A DNA stretch of 64,000 nt from Stenotrophomonas maltophilia. Its GTDB lineage: Bacteria > Pseudomonadota > Gammaproteobacteria > Xanthomonadales > Xanthomonadaceae. Both the position numbers and the translations under genes were made by a program. This document shows positions 17,771 through 24,393 of the stretch, one piece after another (position 1 is the stretch's first letter; every line of letters begins with the position of its first letter). The notes below the pieces were generated by a model. It did not search any database. It saw only the letters and a list, made by a program, of their open reading frames with translations, and was not told the DNA's origin. The DNA is taken from NCBI RefSeq assembly GCF_002799245.1, contig NZ_NEQV01000002.1:496001-560000 (forward strand). Direction: 5' to 3'.

Positions 17771-17932
17771 CCGTTCGCCCGGGGGCCTTTTGCCGGTGTC
17801 GTCGCTTCGGCACGAAATGTTAAGAATGGAACCTGTATCGTTCAGCAGGTAGACGTCGCGTCCACCCACGCAGGGGCATCCTGAGCGGGTGGGCCTGGCC
17901 CCCCGACGACCCTTCAAGAACCAGAGGTCCCA

Positions 17933-18610
17933 GTGCGCATTCTCGTAATCGAAGACAACAGCGATATCGCCGCCAACCTTGGCGACTACCTTGAGGATCG
18001 TGGCCACACCGTGGACTTCGCCGCCGACGGCGTGACCGGCCTGCACCTGGCCGTGGTCCACGAGTTCGACGCCATCGTTCTTGACCTGAATCTGCCGGGC
18101 ATGGATGGCATCGAAGTGTGCCGCAAGCTGCGCAACGAAGCGCGCAAGCAGACCCCGGTACTGATGCTGACCGCCCGCGACTCGCTGGACAACAAGCTGG
18201 CCGGTTTCGATTCCGGCGCCGATGACTACCTGATCAAGCCGTTCGCGCTGCAGGAAGTGGAAGTGCGCTTGAACGCGCTGTCGCGCCGCGGCAAGGGCGT
18301 GCAGACCCGCGTGCTGGAAACCGGCGATCTGGAATACAACCTGGACACGCTGGAAGTGCGCCGCCAGGGCAAGCTGTTGCAGCTCAACCCGACCGCGCTG
18401 AAGATCCTGCAGGCCCTGATGGAGGCCGCGCCGGCCGTGGTCACCCGCCAGGAACTGGAAACCCGCGTCTGGGGCGAAGAATTGCCCGATTCGGATTCGC
18501 TGCGTGTCCATATCCACGGCCTGCGTGCGGTGGTCGACAAGCCGTTTGAAGTGCCGCTGATCCAGACCCGCCATGGCATCGGATACCGCATCGCTACCCC
18601 GGAAGCCTGA
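17933..18610 (+). CDS. OmpR/PhoP-family response regulator
   Basis: 225 residues with a GTG start at 17933 (AGAGG upstream). The receiver domain (residues 1-115) has the acidic pair ED at 7-8, the phosphoacceptor Asp51 in VLDLNLPGMDG, Thr in MLTARD, and Lys in LIKPFA. The C-terminal winged-helix DNA-binding domain (about 125-220) ends VHIHGLRAVVDKPFEVPLIQTRHGIGYRI. It is coupled to the sensor kinase 4 bp downstream. The pair looks like the ColR/VgrR-type regulators of Xanthomonas, which sense metal or membrane stress; this specific link is recalled similarity and remains unproven. Confidence 0.94.
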   Translation: MRILVIEDNSDIAANLGDYLEDRGHTVDFAADGVTGLHLAVVHEFDAIVLDLNLPGMDGIEVCRKLRNEARKQTPVLMLTARDSLDNKLAGFDSGADDYLIKPFALQEVEVRLNALSRRGKGVQTRVLETGDLEYNLDTLEVRRQGKLLQLNPTALKILQALMEAAPAVVTRQELETRVWGEELPDSDSLRVHIHGLRAVVDKPFEVPLIQTRHGIGYRIATPEA

Positions 18611-18614
18611 TTCC

Positions 18615-19943
18615 GTGGCAGGCAAGGGGGAGCGCCGGCGTTCGCCATATCGGCGGCGCCTGCGCAGCCGCATCATCGTCTCGTTCGTGTTGTTGGGCTT
18701 CTGCCTGACGACACTGTTTGCGTTCGCCACCAACTGGGCCCGCATGCGCGTGGAAAACCAGCTGGTGGAAGACGTGATGAACCGCAACATCAACGAGTAT
18801 GTGCGGCGCTTCTACGAGAGCCCGGATCGCAACCCCGACCTGCCCGTGCAGCAGATGCGTGCGCGCCTGATCAAGCCTGACAAGTTCGACGCGCTGCGCG
18901 AGGAAGAGCCGGACTGGTACGAGTTCAAGGATGGCCTGTACAACATGGGCGGCGTGGACGAGCGCGGCCAGCGCTATTCCTACAAGCTGGCCGTGCGCAA
19001 GACGCCCGACGCCTGGGCGTTCCTGGCCTACGACATGACCGACAGCGTGCGCGGTGGGCAGCAGCTCAATCGCGCGCTGGTGCTGTCGGTGCTGGTGTTC
19101 AGCCTGTTGTCGCTGGTGCTGGGCTGGTGGTCGGCGTCGAAGGTGATGAAGCCGGTCTCGGACCTGGCCGCGCGGCTGCGTGCCTATCGCGGTGGTACCA
19201 GCGACCCCGAGCCGCTGGCACCGCGGTTCCCCGATGACGAAGTGGGGCAGCTGGCGCAGGCGCTGGATGATTATTCGTCGCGGCTGACCGAAGTGGTGCA
19301 GCGCGACCGTGAGTTCAATGCCGACGTCAGCCACGAGCTGCGCACGCCGCTGGCGGTGATCCGTGGCGCCACCGAGCTGCTGCTGACCCGGCCCGGCCTG
19401 GACGAAAAGGTGCTGCAGCGTCTGCAGCGCATCCAGCGTGCCGAACAGCAGTGCAGCGACCTGATCGGCGCGCTGCTGCTGCTGTCGCGCAACGAGCGCG
19501 GGCAGGGCACCAGCAACGTCGCGCGCGTGGCCGAGCAATTGCTGGATGCCCACCGTGCACAGCTGGGTGGCAAGCCGCTGGAGCTGGCGCTGGAAGGCGA
19601 GCGCGACCTGGTCATCGATGCACCGGAAGCCGCGTTGTCGGTGGCGCTGGGCAACCTGATCGGCAACGCGGTGAAGTATTCGCAGGATGGCGAAGTGCGC
19701 GTGCATGTGGGCGCCAACGCCGTCTCGGTGACCGACAGCGGCCCGGGCCTGAGCGAAGAGGACGCCGCCAAGCTGTTCCAGCGCGGCTATCGCGGCACCC
19801 ACGCCGGCCATTCGCAGGGCGGTGGCATCGGCCTGTCGATTGTCAGCCGCCTGTGCGATCTGTACGGCTGGCAGGTCAGCGTGCGCCCCGGCGGCGAGCG
19901 CGGCGTGATCGCCACCCTGACGTTCTCGCCGAAGCCGTTGTAA
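18615..19943 (+). CDS. Sensor histidine kinase, partner of the adjacent OmpR-type regulator
   Basis: 442 residues from the GTG at 18615, preceded by GGAAG; an ATG at 18573 would overlap the regulator gene. TM1 (IIVSFVLLGFCLTTLFAFA) and TM2 (VLSVLVFSLLSLVLGWW) bracket a periplasmic sensor of about 110 residues that is rich in acidic and aromatic residues (ALREEEPDWYEFKDGLYNM). HAMP follows, then the H-box NADVSHELRTPLAVI with His240, N-box NLIGNAVKYS, and G-boxes DSGPGLSEED and QGGGIGLSIV. It should autophosphorylate and pass phosphate to Asp51 of the regulator. The stimulus is unknown. Confidence 0.93.
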   Translation: MAGKGERRRSPYRRRLRSRIIVSFVLLGFCLTTLFAFATNWARMRVENQLVEDVMNRNINEYVRRFYESPDRNPDLPVQQMRARLIKPDKFDALREEEPDWYEFKDGLYNMGGVDERGQRYSYKLAVRKTPDAWAFLAYDMTDSVRGGQQLNRALVLSVLVFSLLSLVLGWWSASKVMKPVSDLAARLRAYRGGTSDPEPLAPRFPDDEVGQLAQALDDYSSRLTEVVQRDREFNADVSHELRTPLAVIRGATELLLTRPGLDEKVLQRLQRIQRAEQQCSDLIGALLLLSRNERGQGTSNVARVAEQLLDAHRAQLGGKPLELALEGERDLVIDAPEAALSVALGNLIGNAVKYSQDGEVRVHVGANAVSVTDSGPGLSEEDAAKLFQRGYRGTHAGHSQGGGIGLSIVSRLCDLYGWQVSVRPGGERGVIATLTFSPKPL

Positions 19944-20461
19944 GCGCGGGCTGTCGATCCCGGCCGGCCCGGACCCCGCTTCGGTAGGTGCCGACCTTGG
20001 TCGGCACGAATCCCGCCGACGTTGCATTGCGCCCTGTGTCGCTTGTGCCACTGAATCGCCCTCGCAGGAATGGCGAGCCAGAAGCCCAACACGACAGCAC
20101 CGTGACCGCTGCCACGTCGCGCACGTGTCCGCCTGCACGCATTCGTTCCCTCCGCTGTGGCTTGAGAATTTCCTTACAGATCACGGTGCTGCGTGATGGC
20201 CAGATGGGGCGGCTGGGGCGGGTGCCCTGGCCGGGATTGGCGTCCTGAAAAAAACCTTCAACTCAAGCGCTCCGGGTGTGCTGCGGCTCATCATGGAAAA
20301 TGCATCGCCTGCCTCGTTTCGGCGGACGGTGCGTGGGGATTCATCAGAATCCGCTGGAGTTTTCTTCCTCGCGCTTGAGTTGTTGGGACTCCGGTACGCC
20401 AACCCGCACCGTCCGCCACCTTGCATCTGCAGGTGGCCCGCCGACTGCGAGGAGCCTCACC
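19944..20461. other. 518-bp intergenic region with REP copy and a distant inverted repeat
   Basis: No convincing gene. It holds the GTAG REP at 19984 and a perfect 12-base inverted repeat, CAACTCAAGCGC at 20259-20270 and GCGCTTGAGTTG at 20371-20382, about 100 bp apart. The sequence between the arms has minor palindromes such as GATTCATCAGAATC. It may be a structured leader, a small element or a transcript end for the next gene. Confidence 0.5.
19984..20007. repeat. GTAG REP copy
   Basis: GTAGGTGCCGACC, then the complementary GGTCGGCAC, shortly after the kinase stop. Belongs to the GTAG palindrome group found throughout the window. Confidence 0.75.
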
Positions 20462-20848
20462 ATGTCCGCACGCCCATTGTTCCCCCAACTGCACGCCCTG
20501 ATCGGCGAAGCCGCCGACCTGCTGCCGCCCGCTGTCGCCGAGCGCGTCGAAACCCTGCTCGATGACCCCAGGGATCTGCTGCCCGCCCTGCTGGCCCGCA
20601 TGGACGGCCGCGATGCGGCCGACGGCCGGCGGCTGGAAGCGCAGGGCCTCAGCCCGGCACAGGCGACCACCATGGCCGGCCTCAGCCGCACCCTGGCGGG
20701 CTTGAATGCACTCATGCAGGTGCTGCACGCCGCCGAGGCGGCCCGCGAGCAGGGCGGTGCGCACCAGCAGCTCAGCCCCGACGTCGTCGACGGTTTGTTA
20801 CTTGGCGCGCGAGAACTGGCCCGCTACGCGCGCCTGCAGTTGGAGTAG
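20462..20848 (+). CDS. Small, mostly helical protein of unknown function
   Basis: 128 residues from the ATG at 20462 (GAGGAG nine bases upstream). Alanine- and leucine-rich helices throughout (LHALIGEAADLLPPAVAERVETLLDD, LSRTLAGLNALMQVLHAAEAAREQ) with no signal peptide or membrane span. It is probably cytosolic and helical-bundle. No family recognised. It is the last gene of core-like composition before the accessory island begins. Confidence 0.65.
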   Translation: MSARPLFPQLHALIGEAADLLPPAVAERVETLLDDPRDLLPALLARMDGRDAADGRRLEAQGLSPAQATTMAGLSRTLAGLNALMQVLHAAEAAREQGGAHQQLSPDVVDGLLLGARELARYARLQLE

Positions 20849-20881
20849 ATCCACGCCATGCGTGGATGCGAAACGGCTTCT

Positions 20882-20939
20882 GTAGAGCCGAGCCCATGCT
20901 CGGCTGCGATCATCAAGCCGAGCGTGGGCCCGGCTCTAC
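20882..20939. repeat. GTAG REP pair at island left edge
   Basis: GTAGAGCCGAGCCCATGCTC..GAGCGTGGGCCCGGCTCTAC, facing copies. It marks the transition from core-like to accessory-like sequence. Confidence 0.8.
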
Positions 20940-20979
20940 AACATCAATCCTGCGCGTTCGCAGCTGATCTATTACGATC

Positions 20980-21120
20980 ATGGAAATGAAATGCTCCCTG
21001 GGATTTGCGGAGCCGACGACGGTCGGAGGAGTGCCGAACGTCAGGGATGAGTTACTTATGTGGCAGCTCGGGGGTTGGCTTGGCGAAACGAAATCCATTG
21101 GGAGCGACAGGGCTTCATGA
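20980..21120 (+). pseudogene. Possible 5' part of a frameshifted immunity-like gene
   Basis: A 46-residue frame from the ATG at 20980 runs to a stop at 21120, with the stretch LLMWQLGGWLGETKSIG near its end. The reading frame one base over continues as GATGLHDSSFDSVQVSILD into the next entry. The two segments together read like one continuous small protein, so a one-base indel near 21100 may have split the gene. It could also be chance overlap. Confidence 0.35.
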
Positions 21121-21793
21121 CTCATCGTTCGACTCTGTGCAGGTGTCGATCTTGGATCGATCCTGCCAGGTGCGAGTGGTGGGTGTATGTGGAGATCTGG
21201 CGGAAGGGACACTGGCTGACATCTCCTGTCGTAACCTGGAATCCTTCTTCCTGGTGCTCGACAGTCATGAGCTGTCGGAAAGTGCGTGGCCCGGGAACAT
21301 CCAGGACGGGCATTTCGATGGAGAGGACGGCGCTTGCGTGCTCCGTCTTTTCCTCGCCGGGGGCATGCTGGAAGCACGGGGAGGCTCCCTTGGGTCAGAG
21401 CTGCCATCGGCGCCTGAGCATTCTCCTGGGCCTGTCGGGTTGGCAGGTGCTGGGATTCGATTGGACGGCACTGTTGCCCACGGACTCCATTCCGCAGTGT
21501 TGACGGGCTTCTGCCACTCCGCTGCCAACAAGCAGTTCACCGCACAGTTGCTGGTTCTCAGGGACGCGGAAACCGGGCGCCTGCCGGAGTCGCCTGAGCG
21601 GATCTCTGCGTCTGTATGTTTCGAGGGTGTCAGGTCGAGCGTAGTGAGATTCGATGCGACAGCAATGGTTGAGCACGAACGGTTTGGCAACGTGGCGAGT
21701 TGCGTCGTCGACGAAGGGCGAGGTGTCTTCTGGTTGTATCTGTTGAATGGGATCGTCGAGATTGAAGCCCGTGCCGCAATCCTGTCGTTCTGA
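21047..21793 (+). CDS. Putative immunity-type protein with two repeated units (possibly frameshifted)
   Basis: About 248 residues if read from the ATG at 21047. It contains two homologous units of about 85 residues. Unit 1 (about 21128-21395) has GNIQDGHFDGEDGACVLRLF; unit 2 (about 21537-21790) has GNVASCVVDEGRGVFWLYLL. Both then end in a short Gly- or Ile-rich strand followed by LEARGG or IEARAA. No signal peptide or membrane span. Codon use is unlike the core genome. The N-terminal residues before unit 1 may be out of frame (see 20980-21120). Position in a row of small genes before an Rhs gene supports an orphan immunity role, which is inference. The true start is uncertain. Confidence 0.45.
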   Translation: MSYLCGSSGVGLAKRNPLGATGLHDSSFDSVQVSILDRSCQVRVVGVCGDLAEGTLADISCRNLESFFLVLDSHELSESAWPGNIQDGHFDGEDGACVLRLFLAGGMLEARGGSLGSELPSAPEHSPGPVGLAGAGIRLDGTVAHGLHSAVLTGFCHSAANKQFTAQLLVLRDAETGRLPESPERISASVCFEGVRSSVVRFDATAMVEHERFGNVASCVVDEGRGVFWLYLLNGIVEIEARAAILSF

Positions 21794-21810
21794 GGGACTG
21801 GTCTGCAGCC

Positions 21811-22614
21811 GTGAAAGGGCTGGGTGATGTCTCGAATCGTACTTGCGTCAAGAGATTGGGCGCGGGCATGCTCCGTGAAGCGGGAATCGCGGCTGGTGCG
21901 CCCGACGTGGATCAAGCCTCGCGGCTGCGGAGGGCTTATCGTGGACGTTGTCAATTGTCGGTGGAAGTGATGCCTCCTGGGATTGAAGTGACATTGAGGT
22001 CTTCGGTCGCGAGTCGCGCGAGCTATGAGGTGATTGCGCAGCTGTCGCGTGAAGTGAATGAAGTGGATGCAGCGGATGAACTGATCAGGACTGCGGTTGA
22101 TCGTCGCGCAGTGGCAGGTCTGCTTGAGTTGCCCCGCAGGGATCTTGAGGTCAATGTGCGGGTTGGGATTGGCGAGGGATTGAGGGCGTGCCTGAATCTT
22201 TCTGCAGCCACCCTGGAAGAGATGGCGTTCGCATCCGCTTCATTGAGTTTTGATCCCGCGCTGACTGGAGATGCTGGCAGGGACGGATCGGAGATGGCGG
22301 AGGAAGAGTATTCAGCGACGCGCCCTGAGCTGGTTGTTGTTCTGGTCGGTGACGCTCCTGAGAGTGGTGAAGAAGTCATCCTTTCCAGATTCGAGCGTCA
22401 GCTATACAGAACCGGTGACATCCAGAGCGGGGTTCATGAAGTGTTGCAGCTGGGCCTTCAGAAGGTGCAGGGTGAGGCAAAGCTGTGGGGGCTGCAGGTG
22501 GGAGTGCGTCTGTCCAGTCAGCGCGGGCTGTGGCCGGGCTTCAACCTTTCTTGTGATGTGATCGGACTAATGGCGTCTGGCAGCGTTTCATTGGATTTTG
22601 ATCCGTATGTCTAG
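21811..22614 (+). CDS. Putative immunity-type protein, two DUF4279-like units
   Basis: 267 residues from a GTG at 21811; later starts (ATG 21868 and others) are possible. Two related halves end alike: CLNLSAATLEEMAFASASLS followed by FDPAL, and FNLSCDVIGLMASGSVSLDF followed by DPYV. This terminal pattern resembles DUF4279-type proteins, often found as immunity genes in polymorphic toxin loci; the assignment is from memory of the pattern. Soluble and acidic, with no signal peptide. It sits 17 bp after the previous immunity-like gene. Internal doubling is shared with that neighbour. Confidence 0.5.
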   Translation: MKGLGDVSNRTCVKRLGAGMLREAGIAAGAPDVDQASRLRRAYRGRCQLSVEVMPPGIEVTLRSSVASRASYEVIAQLSREVNEVDAADELIRTAVDRRAVAGLLELPRRDLEVNVRVGIGEGLRACLNLSAATLEEMAFASASLSFDPALTGDAGRDGSEMAEEEYSATRPELVVVLVGDAPESGEEVILSRFERQLYRTGDIQSGVHEVLQLGLQKVQGEAKLWGLQVGVRLSSQRGLWPGFNLSCDVIGLMASGSVSLDFDPYV

Positions 22615-22727
22615 CTCGGCTACCGTTGGTGGCCGATCAATGGAAATCCGGATCGGCCACTCCGAACAGAGTTGGTCGGAGGCATGGTCGGGGGTGGTTT
22701 GTGGGCGGAAATGCCTATCTGGAAATA

Positions 22728-23027
22728 ATGGAATTCCCGGCCAAGTGGCGGGAGTACAACCTGCTGCCAGCAGGCCTGATTGAGGAACTCGTGGCTACAT
22801 ACAAGCCAGGGATGGAGGGCGCCTCTGAGCACGATAGGAATAGTGTCTTCCATTGGTGGTTGAGGCAGTCGCCAAGCAAGGATGTACTGATGAAGTTGGT
22901 AGAGCTTTCCTTTCTCGATCCTGATCAGGTGATGGCTGATGATGTCAGAAAGTACATTGCCCAAAGCACTTGCTTTGATCACGATGTGGATCTTTTGATT
23001 CGTCGCGGCCCGCAGTTCCCTGTTTGA
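22728..23027 (+). CDS. Small acidic protein, possible orphan immunity gene
   Basis: 99 residues from the ATG at 22728 with GGAAA upstream; a GTG at 22701 would add nine. The sequence MEFPAKWREYNLLPAGLIEE and FHWWLRQSPSKDVLMKLVEL suggests an all-helical soluble protein. It ends LLIRRGPQFPV. No named family recognised. Context (row of unrelated small genes of foreign composition before an Rhs gene) suggests an immunity protein whose toxin partner has been replaced. Confidence 0.5.
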   Translation: MEFPAKWREYNLLPAGLIEELVATYKPGMEGASEHDRNSVFHWWLRQSPSKDVLMKLVELSFLDPDQVMADDVRKYIAQSTCFDHDVDLLIRRGPQFPV

Positions 23028-23051
23028 TTGGGGCTTTAAGTCGGAGCTGCT

Positions 23052-23344
23052 GTGACGCGCTGGAGTGGCTGGGATTTCGTAGGCAACGGAGCGCTGCAAC
23101 CGATGCAGATCAGGCCCGTATTTGAGAGTTTGATAGAGCGCATAGAGTCGGGTTGGGGGTATGCGTGATCGTAGCGGTCGGGTGGTTCCAGAACGCATGG
23201 GGCATCCAACGTTGATTCAAGCAAGCTGCGCTGTTTGTGCCGGATATGCAGCATGTCCATGAAGTTGTTCGCGCCCGCGTGCCCAGTTCAGCTGCGTTTG
23301 CGTCGGCCTTGATTGGGGCGGTGAATGAAGAAGGGTTAGCTTGA
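23052..23344 (+). pseudogene. Broken small gene (two frameshifts)
   Basis: Three consecutive frames give coherent protein pieces: VTRWSGWDFVGNGALQPMQI and on to ERIESGWGYA, then IVAVGWFQNAWGIQ, then LFVPDMQHVHEVVRARVPSS to NEEGLA. Single-base shifts near 23170 and 23215 would join them into one protein of about 95 residues starting at the GTG at 23052. It is likely a decayed member of the small-gene array, or a decayed toxin-tip fragment. Confidence 0.4.
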
Positions 23345-23398
23345 GCCAATCTCTGGCCCAATCGCGCTTGTGATCTTCAATCAATCCCGGGGGGTGTT

Positions 23399-23647
23399 GT
23401 GAATTACTTGGATGGGGAGTGTGTACTGCTTGGCGACGTCGTTGATCTTGGTGGCGGAACGTGTGGGATCGTGGTTGCCGTGATCGATGACGAGTCTTAT
23501 GCAGTTGGCTTTTCTGCGGAAGAATGGCGGCACCTCGGACGAGGTGCTCTGTTGCAGGCGCCTGGGTTCGGTCTACTACACTGTCCAGATGCTGAGCACG
23601 ACTTCACTTTGATCGAACGGGGGCGATCAGGAGCTTCTGAGTCGTAG
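23399..23647 (+). CDS. Small protein, likely Rhs-associated immunity family
   Basis: 82 residues with a GTG start at 23399 (GGGGGG upstream). It opens MNYLDGECVLLGDVVDLGGG and continues CGIVVAVIDDESYAVGF, then LGRGALLQAPGFGLLHCPDA and EHDFTLIER. This YLDG..GD.V.L..G..G.VV..ID layout is one I associate with small proteins next to Rhs genes in proteobacteria. Soluble, no signal. The function as immunity is inferred from pattern and place. Confidence 0.55.
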   Translation: MNYLDGECVLLGDVVDLGGGTCGIVVAVIDDESYAVGFSAEEWRHLGRGALLQAPGFGLLHCPDAEHDFTLIERGRSGASES

Positions 23648-23730
23648 GGCTGAGGAGCTTGATTCGCTCGCCAGGAGATTGGATCCTCCGCGCCGATTGC
23701 AGAGTCATTGGCGCGCACTCAGGATGACAG

Positions 23731-24018
23731 ATGCTTGCCGTGCGTATTTTCGGATGTCTCGTGGGTCTATTGATGGTCGTCTATGGCGTTGCAGTCATGG
23801 ACGATGCATTGATTGGGACGGGCCCTTGCCGAGCGAACTGCAGTCTGTACAGCGCCTTGATTCGTTTGTTCGGGCAGCCGGCCTACAACAAACTGATGGG
23901 CCTTTCCTGGATTGTCGCGGGAGCGATGTTCGTCTTTGTTTCCGTCGTGGCTCGGCACGGAAAGGGATCGGCGGACAAGCGTAGGCGGAAAAAGGGACGT
24001 CGACGTCGATCGAAATGA
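23731..24018 (+). CDS. Small two-helix membrane protein, left copy
   Basis: 95 residues. TM1 (VRIFGCLVGLLMVVYGVAVM) and TM2 (LMGLSWIVAGAMFVFVSVVA) flank a loop of about 35 residues that contains CRANC. The tail GSADKRRRKKGRRRRSK is strongly basic and should be cytoplasmic, placing the loop in the periplasm. It is nearly identical to the copy at 29866-30159 (last residue Lys here, Arg there). It lies in the duplicated segment next to coaE. An immunity role against a membrane-active toxin is possible but unproven; it could also be a resident coaE-linked gene. Confidence 0.65.
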   Translation: MLAVRIFGCLVGLLMVVYGVAVMDDALIGTGPCRANCSLYSALIRLFGQPAYNKLMGLSWIVAGAMFVFVSVVARHGKGSADKRRRKKGRRRRSK

Positions 24019-24082
24019 TCGGTTGCAATGCCCCAGAGGATCCACGCGATGGGTGGATGCACTCCTGCGTAACACGGAGGAA

Positions 24083-24222
24083 TCAACCCGCAGCCAACCC
24101 CAGATAGCGCACATGCAGCGCTTCCACCCGCGCCTGCAGGTCCTCCGGATGGCCATCGTTGACCACCACATCATCGGCCAGTGCCAAGCGCTGTGCGCGG
24201 CTGGCCTGGGCGGCGATCATCT
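24083..24222 (-). pseudogene. Duplicated 3' fragment of coaE
   Basis: Encodes the last ~46 residues of dephospho-CoA kinase (IAAQASRAQRLALADDVVVN to LHVRYLGLAAG and stop), identical to the C-terminus of coaE at 30224-30835. The homology breaks at 24222, where coaE sequence is replaced by the upstream region of the Rhs gene. It lacks the kinase core and is non-functional. It is a footprint of the event that placed the Rhs cassette. Confidence 0.95.
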
Positions 24223-24393
24223 GGTTCGTATAGGACTGGGAGCGTTTGGAAAGCGCGGGGCTCTTGATCATTGCAAAGAAGTCATCGGTGCCCAGGCTAA
24301 AGAAGTTGGGAGCTGAGTACGGCTGCCATATGCTTACATGTGGCTTTATGTATCATCGAAGCGTCTGATTGTTGAGTCCAGGGATTGGAGTTC

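Larger units (their letters stand above)
23729..24222. repeat. 494-bp direct repeat, left copy
   Basis: Matches 29870-30363 over 494 bases with four substitutions that I can see. It carries a small membrane-protein gene and the last 140 bases of coaE in inverted orientation. Flanking sequence diverges sharply on both sides. Confidence 0.97.

Noticed and set aside
24083..24271. Separate small minus-strand gene
   Set aside because: It is the copied 3' end of coaE joined to unrelated sequence.
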